Assembly: GCA_017390825.1 (NCBI GenBank)
Contig: JAFPAK010000006.1
Location: 1-7,268 of the forward strand
Origin: Clostridia bacterium
GTDB taxonomy: Bacteria; Bacillota_A; Clostridia; Oscillospirales; Acutalibacteraceae
DNA length: 7,268 nucleotides
Direction of reading: 5' to 3'
The position numbers and the translations under genes are program-made. Within the stretch, counting starts at the first letter, position 1; each line of letters begins with the position of its first letter. Below the pieces are notes generated by a model. The model was not told the DNA's origin, made no database searches, and worked only from the letters and a program-made list of their open reading frames with translations. This document shows positions 1 through 4,122 of the stretch, piece after piece.

Positions 1-9
1 CATATAGTG

Positions 10-38
10 TTGACATATATATAAATATATGTTAATAT
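10..38 (+). promoter_or_regulatory. Strong sigma-A-type promoter for the early operon
   Basis: A perfect -35 hexamer TTGACA (10-15) is separated by exactly 17 bases from TAATAT (33-38), which matches four of six positions of the -10 consensus. Transcription would start near 45, leaving a leader of about 40 bases before the first gene at 87. It is the only convincing plus-strand promoter in the window, so the co-directional genes downstream are probably transcribed largely from here. The spacer is filled by a palindrome, which suggests the promoter is repressible. Confidence 0.75.
11..34. promoter_or_regulatory. Palindromic operator candidate inside the promoter
   Basis: TGACATATAT (11-20) and ATATATGTTA (25-34) are inverted repeats matching at 9 of 10 positions around a 4-base centre (ATAA). 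The dyad spans from within the -35 box, across the spacer, into the first bases of the -10 box, so a dimeric repressor bound here would block RNA polymerase. The AT-rich alternating sequence makes some palindromy likely by chance, so the operator role is an inference. The protein that would bind it is not known; a CI/Cro-type repressor could lie upstream of the window. Confidence 0.45.
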
Positions 39-56
39 ATATGCAGAAACAAAACA

Positions 57-66
57 GCCGAAAGGC
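57..66 (+). other. Small GAAA-capped leader hairpin
   Basis: GCC (57-59) and GGC (64-66) pair around a GAAA tetraloop in the untranslated leader, 8 bases upstream of the GAGGT ribosome binding site (75-79) of the first gene. Only three base pairs are certain, so it may be incidental. It shares the GAAA loop with the larger hairpin at 327-342. Confidence 0.2.
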
Positions 67-86
67 GGAAAGATGAGGTAATTACA

Positions 87-308
87 ATGACTGATTATAG
101 TACAACAAATTTTAAAGGGAAAAAGTATATGCTTACACAGGAAGCATATTGGAATGCCGGCACACAGATGTATCAGGCAAGTGCAGAAGACGAAGAAGGA
201 AACGTTTATATGGCGTATTTTGGAATCCTCGAAGGGCACGAGGACGATGAGTTCGAAGATACGATGTGTGATTGGGATCATGCGACAGATATCGAAAAAT
301 TGTGTTGA
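87..308 (+). CDS. Small acidic phage protein of unknown function (73 aa)
   Basis: This is the first gene after the promoter. It starts at ATG 87, seven bases after GAGGT (75-79). The 73-residue product is rich in Asp, Glu and aromatic residues (Tyr, Trp, Phe), with an acidic stretch around residues 51-58 and the sequence CDWDHATDI near the C-terminus. No signal peptide, membrane segment or nucleotide-binding motif is visible. The layout (a short beta-rich start with a Lys-Tyr pair, an EEGNVY turn, and a C-terminal C-D-W-D followed by an I-x-K-L ending) recalls small hypothetical proteins frequent in Clostridia phages and mobile elements, but I know no function for them. Small acidic early phage proteins are sometimes inhibitors of host or defence proteins; for this one that is speculation. 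Confidence 0.7.
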   Translation: MTDYSTTNFKGKKYMLTQEAYWNAGTQMYQASAEDEEGNVYMAYFGILEGHEDDEFEDTMCDWDHATDIEKLC

Positions 309-309
309 A

Positions 310-380
310 TAGCTTAACGCTGACGGCAGGGCGAAAGTCCTGTAAAGCTACACCCGACAGATTCAAAGCAGTCGGCAGGC
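310..380 (+). promoter_or_regulatory. Candidate structured RNA element in the intergenic leader of the HTH gene
   Basis: The gap between the first gene and the HTH gene has no ORF but folds well on paper. TAGCTT (310-315) pairs with AAGCTA (345-350) as an outer helix. Inside it CAGGGC (327-332) pairs with GTCCTG (337-342), with one G-U pair, closed by a GAAA tetraloop. A second hairpin pairs CCGAC (354-358) with GTCGG (371-375). CGGCAGG occurs twice (324-330 and 373-379), so the CCTG strand at 339-342 has two possible partners. The Shine-Dalgarno of the next gene begins at 391. There is no T-run, so it is not a terminator. I do not recognise a known riboswitch or ribozyme. A role in translation control or mRNA processing is inferred. 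Confidence 0.45.
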
Positions 381-390
381 TAAAAAATTT

Positions 391-396
391 AAGGAG
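391..396 (+). promoter_or_regulatory. Ribosome binding site that argues for an ATA start
   Basis: AAGGAG (391-396) is a near-perfect Shine-Dalgarno but overlaps the first base of the only upstream canonical start, GTG at 396. The codon correctly spaced behind it (8 bases) is ATA at 405. See the HTH gene. Confidence 0.55.
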
Positions 397-599
397 TGAT
401 AAACATAAACGTAGATGAATTGAAATTGTTGATTATCAACCGTGGGTTGACGATCGACAAGGTCGCTGAATTGCTGGGCATAAGCAGGAAAGCCATTTAT
501 AACAAAATGTACAGCAAAAACAAACGGTTTAATTTCACGCCGGGAGAGGCAAAGAAGTTAGCAGAGATTTTGAACATTGACGTATCAATGTTACTTTAG
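396..599 (+). CDS. Small helix-turn-helix DNA-binding protein (phage regulator)
   Basis: The product is a 64-67 residue XRE/Cro-like protein. The HTH lies in the segment reading T-I-D-K-V-A-E-L-L-G-I-S-R-K-A-I-Y-N-K-M, with the conserved Ala and Gly of helix 2 and turn and a recognition helix S-R-K-A-I-Y-N-K; a C-terminal helix (GEAKKLAEILNI) would complete the fold. It fits phage early regulators, possibly acting on the operator at 11-34 (inference). The coordinates use the longest canonical start, GTG 396, but AAGGAG overlaps that codon. ATA 405 sits 8 bases after it and would give M-N-V-D-E-L-K, the N-terminus I expect for this family, so the real protein is more likely 64 aa (405-599). 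TTG at 420 is too far from the site. The HTH call is firm; the start is not. Confidence 0.85.
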   Translation: MININVDELKLLIINRGLTIDKVAELLGISRKAIYNKMYSKNKRFNFTPGEAKKLAEILNIDVSMLL

Positions 600-611
600 G
601 AGGAATAAAAA

Positions 612-680
612 ATGGATTTGCTAGAAAAGCACCTGTTAAAGCTGCAAAAGCTGAAAAATGCGGGGGTGCTGAAAGAGTGA
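612..680 (+). CDS. 22-residue micro-ORF with a perfect Shine-Dalgarno
   Basis: ATG at 612 lies 8 bases behind a perfect AGGAGG (598-603) that overlaps the TAG stop of the HTH gene. The 22-codon product is Leu- and Lys-rich (MDLLEKHLLKLQ, then KLKNAGVLKE) and would form an amphipathic helix, possibly a short coiled-coil segment. Its TGA (678-680) overlaps the GTG start of the next gene (677) as GTGA. It may be a functional microprotein, or mainly a device that delivers ribosomes to the next gene, whose own site is weaker. The quality of the ribosome binding site and the exact junctions on both sides make translation likely; function is unknown. Confidence 0.55.
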   Translation: MDLLEKHLLKLQKLKNAGVLKE

Positions 681-1000
681 AAGCGAGAATACTGCCATCG
701 AAAAAGGAGCAAAAGTACATAGAAAAAGTCGCAGCTATGGCGGCAAAGGAAAAGCTTCAAGAGCAGCAGCACGGTTTTACACGGCGATTTTACAAGCTTA
801 TATGTTATACGCTGAACCGTGAGTTTGGATTTGGCAAAGGTCGGCTAATGAAAATTATTAACAGCATAAACCGGACTTTGACAGAACACCGAGATGACGT
901 GATGTTTTGGAATCATCTTGACAGAGTCGTAATTGATGAACTTGGCGTTAAGCTTGAGCGTGAAAAAGTCAACCCGGACGGAGTGATCGAGAGTGACTAA
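677..1000 (+). CDS. Conserved phage protein of unknown function (107 aa)
   Basis: It starts at GTG 677 inside the stop of the micro-ORF (GTGA overlap, 677-680), with GGGGGTG (662-668) as a modest ribosome binding site, so translational coupling is likely. The 107-residue product is basic and helical at the N-terminus (K-K-E-Q-K-Y-I-E-K...), followed by a core Y-T-L-N-R-E-F-G-F-G-K-G-R-L (about residues 44-57) and a C-terminal half with W-N-H-L-D-R-V-V-I-D-E-L-G. The YTLNxxFGFGKxRL core recurs, as I recall, in small hypothetical proteins of Firmicutes phages near replication genes. No catalytic motif is evident. Nucleic-acid or protein binding is plausible from charge and size but not shown. 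The last 8 bases overlap the next gene. Confidence 0.8.
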   Translation: MKARILPSKKEQKYIEKVAAMAAKEKLQEQQHGFTRRFYKLICYTLNREFGFGKGRLMKIINSINRTLTEHRDDVMFWNHLDRVVIDELGVKLEREKVNPDGVIESD

Positions 1001-1133
1001 GCAGACAAACCGCCGCCCCGGCTGCAGGTATCGTATATGCCGTAAATGCGGGTTGGAGTGGAATGTAAGCAAGAAAGACAACTACCCCGTGTACATCTGT
1101 CCGATATGCGAGTATAAGGAGAAGAAGAAGTGA
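993..1133 (+). CDS. 46-residue zinc-ribbon protein
   Basis: This short gene starts at GTG 993, nine bases behind GGAG (980-983), overlaps the previous stop by 8 bases and ends at TGA 1131-1133, itself overlapping the next GTG start (1130). The 46-residue product has two CxxC knuckles, C16-R-K-C19 and C36-P-I-C39, 16 residues apart, with a basic N-terminus (K3, R7, R8, R12, R14) and a Lys/Glu-rich tail. This is a classic zinc ribbon, a fold used to bind nucleic acid or protein. Perfect nesting between two coupled genes and a clean four-cysteine pattern make it a real gene despite its size. The partner is unknown; adjacency to the methyltransferase-like protein suggests, but does not show, joint action. 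Confidence 0.75.
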   Translation: MTKQTNRRPGCRYRICRKCGLEWNVSKKDNYPVYICPICEYKEKKK

Positions 1134-1807
1134 AAGTATTAATTGCGTGTGAAGAATCGCAAAGAGTTTGTACAGCCTTTCGAGAGCGTGGGCACGAAGC
1201 ATACAGCTGTGATATACAAGAACCGTCAGGCGGTCACCCTGAGTGGCATATATTGGGCGATGTGCTGAGAGTTCTTAATCCGAGATTTTATAAAGAGTTT
1301 GGCGGGATAAAATTCAGCACGATGGACGGGGAAACACATATTGTTTATAGATGGGACATGATTATTGCTCACCCGCCGTGTACATATTTAAGCAATGCAG
1401 GCGCATGCAGACTGTACCCGAAGAAAGGTCAGCTGAACCAAAAACGCTATGAGAAAGGTTTGGAAGCAAAAGACTTTTTTATGAAGTTTCTCGAAGCAGA
1501 CTGCGACAAAATAGCGGTTGAAAACCCTATACCGACACGCATTTTTGGATTGCCGCCCTACACTCAGATAATACAGCCTTATGAACACGGAGAACCTTAC
1601 AGCAAAAAGACTTGTTTATGGCTTAAAAATTTACCGAACTTACAACCAACGAATACTGTAAAGCCTATTTGCTCATGGGTATCAGGCGGCAGCAAAGACG
1701 CACACGGGAATGAGAGGAGCAATACCGGGATGAAGTTCCGTGACAGCAAAACAAAGGCGAAAACCTTCCCCGGCATAGCCAAAGCAATGGCTGAGCAGTG
1801 GGGATAA
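1130..1807 (+). CDS. Short C5-cytosine-methyltransferase-like protein
   Basis: Start GTG 1130 overlaps the zinc-ribbon stop (GTGA), with AAGGAG (1116-1121) 8 bases upstream. The 225-residue product opens V-L-I-A-C-E-E-S-Q then G-H-E-A-Y-S-C-D-I, occupying the place of the Rossmann SAM-binding motif of C5 methyltransferases. H-P-P-C (81-84) corresponds to the catalytic Pro-Cys motif IV, V-E-N-P (130-133) to the ENV motif VI, and the C-terminal F-P-G-I-A-K-A-M-A-E-Q-W (213-224) to the closing helix seen in phage members. Phages use such enzymes to methylate their DNA against restriction. It is shorter than typical C5 enzymes (300 residues or more), lacks the usual FxGxG glycines and leaves little room for a target-recognition domain. 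A DNA- or nucleotide-modifying enzyme is likely; the exact reaction and target site cannot be read off. Confidence 0.8.
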   Translation: MKVLIACEESQRVCTAFRERGHEAYSCDIQEPSGGHPEWHILGDVLRVLNPRFYKEFGGIKFSTMDGETHIVYRWDMIIAHPPCTYLSNAGACRLYPKKGQLNQKRYEKGLEAKDFFMKFLEADCDKIAVENPIPTRIFGLPPYTQIIQPYEHGEPYSKKTCLWLKNLPNLQPTNTVKPICSWVSGGSKDAHGNERSNTGMKFRDSKTKAKTFPGIAKAMAEQWG

Positions 1808-1829
1808 GACAAGAAAGGAAGAAACAAAA

Positions 1830-2078
1830 ATGAACCTATTAGAAGGATTTGTAAAAAGCTTAAAAAAGCTGAAAGAAACGTGGATCACCCCGCCCGACGA
1901 ACCAGAGCAGGGTTTTGTACAGTTGAGAACAGCAGACGGCAAAACGGCAATAACCGTGAACATTGCAGACGGTAAAGACGCACATAAAGCTAAACAGCTT
2001 GTAGACCTTGCTTTGCAGGATACGGAAAGCTATGACGATGAGCCGTATCATTTCGGTATGGTTGACATGGAGGAGTGA
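1830..2078 (+). CDS. Hypothetical phage protein (82 aa)
   Basis: ATG 1830 follows AAAGGAAG (1814-1821) at good spacing, 22 bases after the methyltransferase-like gene. The product starts with a basic amphipathic helix (L-L-E-G-F-V-K-S-L-K-K-L-K), followed by a proline-rich acidic linker (P-P-D-E-P-E-Q) and a probable beta hairpin (V-Q-L-R-T-A-D-G-K-T-A-I-T-V-N-I). It ends in an acidic tail (E-S-Y-D-D-E-P ... D-M-E-E). I do not recognise the family. No catalytic or metal-binding pattern is visible. Its 3' end carries the GGAGGAG ribosome binding site (2069-2075) of the next gene, whose start lies four bases after this stop, so the two are likely translated together. Confidence 0.7.
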   Translation: MNLLEGFVKSLKKLKETWITPPDEPEQGFVQLRTADGKTAITVNIADGKDAHKAKQLVDLALQDTESYDDEPYHFGMVDMEE

Positions 2079-2082
2079 AAAA

Positions 2083-3282
2083 ATGAACGTCTTAGAAAAA
2101 ATGCAAGCGGAGAACACTAAAGAACATATACAGCGTTTTATGGATAATCAAAAAATGCCCTACCCGCAAAAGAAATACCACGCATTGAGTCGTGTTATTG
2201 ATTTTTACCGCAAATGCGATCAGGAAGGCTACAACTATCATGTTTCCGTAGGCGGACTTGACAGCATAGTTTTATACTTGTTTATAAACTATTCCCCGAT
2301 GTTTAACGCATACAGAAATTATATCCCGTGCGGTTCTGTACCGGGTATATCTGCCAGTTACCTTGAGGACCCAAGCATTATAAGAGTACATAAAGCACTG
2401 GGCATTGAATGCGTCAAGCCTATGACTTACAAAGACGAAAACGGCGAAAAGAAGATGTACACCAAAACAAGCGTCATAGAACAGTTTGGTTTTCCGGTGT
2501 TGTCTAAAGAAATTGCCACAAAAATCGAAACCTTGCAGCATCCAACAGACAAAAACAAAACCGTAAGACACGCTATCATCACAGGCGAAACAGGTGCTTA
2601 CGGAGGTTATCAGAAAAACAGCAGAATGAAAATAGCCAAGAAATGGCTTGAATTGTTCGGTGGCTATGAAAATGAAACTGAAGGTACAAATTATGGTACT
2701 CCTGACTTTCAAGTGTCCGCAAAATGCTGCTATTACCTCAAAGAACAGCCTTGCGACAAATGGGCTAAAGAACATCATTCCGTACCATTTCTCGGACTCA
2801 TGGCAAGCGAGGGCGGCAGAAGAGAGAAAGTACTGAAAATGCATGGCTGTAACTACTGGGGCAAAACTTCTATCAGAAGTTGTCCGTTTGCTATTTTTAA
2901 CCGGCAAGACCTTTTGAAACTTGCTCTTGAAATGGATGATTTGTATAAATCAGAAATCAAAGAGCAACTGTACAAAGATGGAATAAAAAGCGGACGCTTA
3001 AAACCGAATTTTGAAATGCCTGGAAGTATTATACCGTCAATCTACGGCGAAATAGTCAAGGAAGATAACGGAGAACTCAAAACAACAAAGGCGCAAAGAA
3101 CAGGTTGCTCAATGTGCGGATTTGGAATCCACCTTGAAAAGCGACCTCACCGTTTTGATCTGCTCCGCGAACGTGACCCAAAGCAGTGGGAAAGGTTAAT
3201 GTATCACTTAGTTCAAGACGATGATGGTGATTGGTTCGGCTGGGCGAAGGTGCTGGACTATATCGGTGTAGACTACTTATAA
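2083..3282 (+). CDS. PP-loop (PAPS-reductase-like) ATP pyrophosphatase family protein
   Basis: An in-frame ATG exists at 2008, but ATG 2083 has GGAGGAG (2069-2075) 7 bases upstream and avoids a 71-base overlap, giving 399 residues. V-S-V-G-G-L-D-S (54-61) is the PP-loop that binds ATP pyrophosphate in the PAPS reductase/adenine nucleotide alpha-hydrolase superfamily; the usual first Ser of SGGxDS is Val here. K-C-C (214-216), G-C-N-Y-W-G (255-260) and T-G-C-S-M-C-G-F-G (340-348) with a following H-L-E and R-F are hallmarks of the phage branch. CC plus CxxC resembles the 4Fe-4S ligands of assimilatory APS reductases. The family also contains DndC/SspD of DNA phosphorothioation. The phage role is not established; sulfur chemistry or nucleotide activation on DNA or RNA is an inference. 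No cysteine synthesis genes are nearby. Confidence 0.88.
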   Translation: MNVLEKMQAENTKEHIQRFMDNQKMPYPQKKYHALSRVIDFYRKCDQEGYNYHVSVGGLDSIVLYLFINYSPMFNAYRNYIPCGSVPGISASYLEDPSIIRVHKALGIECVKPMTYKDENGEKKMYTKTSVIEQFGFPVLSKEIATKIETLQHPTDKNKTVRHAIITGETGAYGGYQKNSRMKIAKKWLELFGGYENETEGTNYGTPDFQVSAKCCYYLKEQPCDKWAKEHHSVPFLGLMASEGGRREKVLKMHGCNYWGKTSIRSCPFAIFNRQDLLKLALEMDDLYKSEIKEQLYKDGIKSGRLKPNFEMPGSIIPSIYGEIVKEDNGELKTTKAQRTGCSMCGFGIHLEKRPHRFDLLRERDPKQWERLMYHLVQDDDGDWFGWAKVLDYIGVDYL

Positions 3283-3320
3283 AAAAACCGCCCCCAAAAG
3301 CGGCAACTTTACGGGGGCGG
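3281..3320 (-). terminator. Intrinsic terminator oriented for the minus strand
   Basis: CCGCCCCC (3288-3295) pairs perfectly with GGGGGCGG (3313-3320). Within the 17-base loop AAAG (3297-3300) can pair with CTTT (3307-3310). Seven A at 3281-3287 become seven T immediately after the stem when read leftwards, the classic Rho-independent layout. Read rightwards the stem is followed by AAAGAAAATA, with no T-run, so it should not terminate the operon efficiently. It sits directly after the stop of the PP-loop gene. Confidence 0.75.
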
Positions 3321-3336
3321 AAAGAAAATAAATCAT
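3281..3336 (-). ncRNA. Predicted small antisense-strand RNA (about 55 nt)
   Basis: The minus-strand promoter at 3343-3371 should start transcription near 3336, and the minus-strand terminator hairpin with its T-run ends at 3281. The result is a transcript of about 56 nt: some 16 bases of U-rich leader, then a stem of 8 G/C pairs with a partly paired 17-base loop and a U tail. It is antisense to the untranslated stretch between the PP-loop and zinc-protein genes and to the last base or two of the PP-loop gene. Read-through would run antisense into that gene. A leaderless 19-codon reading frame (ATG at 3336 down to TAA at 3277) also fits but runs through the hairpin and may be chance. No sRNA family is recognised; existence is a prediction. 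Confidence 0.5.
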
Positions 3337-3342
3337 ACTAAA

Positions 3343-3371
3343 ATATTATCAGAAAAAAGAAAGGATGTCAA
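3343..3371 (-). promoter_or_regulatory. Minus-strand promoter pointing at the terminator
   Basis: Read on the minus strand, TTGACA (3371-3366) is followed after exactly 17 bases by TAATAT (3348-3343). The hexamers and spacing are the same as in the promoter at 10-38. GATAAT two bases earlier is an alternative -10. The -35 region adjoins the Shine-Dalgarno (AAAGGA, 3360-3365) of the zinc-protein gene on the other strand. Transcription would run left into the terminator at 3320-3281. Confidence 0.6.
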
Positions 3372-3373
3372 GA

Positions 3374-3583
3374 ATGAGCTACGAAATAAAAGGATTAGGC
3401 GCTGCACAAACAGCGTACGACAACTTTACTCCGGGTGATGAATCGCCGCTGTATCACTGCGATACCTGCGGTACGGAGATATACGAGGGTGAAGAGTGCT
3501 ACTACAACGGCTATACAGAAAAGTGGTATTGTGACAGCTGTGTTCGTAAAAAAACGGCAGAAAGAGAGGTATACGAGGAATGA
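3374..3583 (+). CDS. Small zinc-binding phage protein with two CxxC pairs (69 aa)
   Basis: Two in-frame ATGs lie at 3365 and 3374. The first overlaps the Shine-Dalgarno AGAAAGGA (3358-3365), while 3374 is 8 bases behind it, so 3374 is preferred. The 69-residue product carries C29-D-T-C32, a further C42, and C53-D-S-C56, with G-D and Y-Y-N-G/K-W-Y-C between. This resembles the paired-knuckle layout of LIM-like or zinc-ribbon proteins that mediate protein or nucleic-acid contacts. The ends are Gln/Ala-rich and Glu-rich. TGA overlaps the ATG of the Gp157-like gene (ATGA, 3580-3583), tying it to the recombination cassette. Specific function unknown. Its translation start region faces the minus-strand promoter. 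Confidence 0.75.
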   Translation: MSYEIKGLGAAQTAYDNFTPGDESPLYHCDTCGTEIYEGEECYYNGYTEKWYCDSCVRKKTAEREVYEE

Positions 3584-4104
3584 GTATATACAACATTTCG
3601 GCAAATTATAGGGCGTTGTTTGACACATTTGACAACGCAGAAGACTTGACAGACGAAGAGATTGAGGCATATTTTGACACGCTCGAAGGCATTGAGGACG
3701 AGTTTGACATAAAAGTCGAGAACATAGCTTGCTACATTAAAAGCCTTAATGGAGATGTAGACCTGATAGACAAAGAGATTGAGGCTTTAAAGAGAAGAAA
3801 ACAGGTCAAAGAGAACCTCATTACCCGCCTGAAAAAAATGCTGGTTGAGAATATGCAGAGAATCAAAAAGACAAAAATCGACCGTCCGAGGGCAAAGCTA
3901 ACTTTAAAAAACAATGCCGAACAAGCGCATTTTACCGATGAAACAGCGTTTTTGAACTGGGCAAAAGAACAGCATAAAGACAGGTTTATAAACACGTCAA
4001 TTAAACAGACGTTAAGCAAAACAGCGGTCAAAAATGCATTACAAAACGGTGAAAAACTCCCCGGAGCGTGGCTTGAAAAGTCCGTTTCGGTTATCATAAA
4101 ATGA
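3580..4104 (+). CDS. Siphovirus Gp157-like protein
   Basis: ATG 3580 overlaps the previous stop by four bases, with AGAGAGGT (3563-3570) 9 bases upstream. The 174-residue product has an acidic N-terminal part (A-E-D-L-T-D-E-E-I-E-A-Y-F-D-T-L), a long heptad-like charged helix (about residues 45-100, E-I-E-A-L-K-R-R-K...), then a short C-terminal domain ending W-L-E-K-S-V-S-V-I-I-K. This is the organisation of the Sipho_Gp157 family, first described from Streptococcus thermophilus phage Sfi21, whose expression was linked to phage resistance. In Firmicutes phages it commonly precedes an ATPase, DUF669 and helicase, as here, implying a role in DNA replication or recombination. The coiled coil suggests oligomerisation. 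Mechanism is not established. Confidence 0.85.
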   Translation: MSIYNISANYRALFDTFDNAEDLTDEEIEAYFDTLEGIEDEFDIKVENIACYIKSLNGDVDLIDKEIEALKRRKQVKENLITRLKKMLVENMQRIKKTKIDRPRAKLTLKNNAEQAHFTDETAFLNWAKEQHKDRFINTSIKQTLSKTAVKNALQNGEKLPGAWLEKSVSVIIK

Positions 4105-4122
4105 TAAAGTGAGGTGCTATTA

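Noticed and set aside
310..380. A plus-strand terminator or a known ribozyme
   Set aside because: The stems are followed by an A-run rather than T, and I could not match hammerhead, HDV, twister or pistol core sequences.
309..390. A tRNA or tRNA-like gene in the structured intergenic region
   Set aside because: The TTCAAA loop and short stems recall a T arm, but there is no acceptor helix, anticodon arm or TTCGA loop in register.
2008..2082. Upstream ATG 2008 as the start of the PP-loop gene
   Set aside because: It lies deep inside the preceding gene without a ribosome binding site, while ATG 2083 has GGAGGAG at ideal spacing and begins a plausible N-terminus.
2648..2836. A 62-codon alternative-frame plus-strand ORF inside the PP-loop gene
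   Set aside because: It has no ribosome binding site and overlaps conserved PP-loop family motifs in the main frame.
2272..2907. A 211-codon open frame on the minus strand inside the PP-loop gene
   Set aside because: It is antisense to a well-recognised protein, has a Phe/Cys/Val-rich composition typical of a mirror frame, and shows no family motif. Minus-strand transcription from 3343 should stop at 3281 before reaching it.
3308..3344. A plus-strand promoter for the replication cassette (TAAAAT at 3339-3344)
   Set aside because: No -35 element is found at 15-19 bases upstream; the region there is the G-rich arm of the hairpin.
3395..3670. A hydrophobic 91-codon minus-strand frame upstream (on that strand) of the minus-strand terminator
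   Set aside because: It mirrors two real genes. The minus-strand promoter lies beyond its end and points away from it, so it cannot express it.
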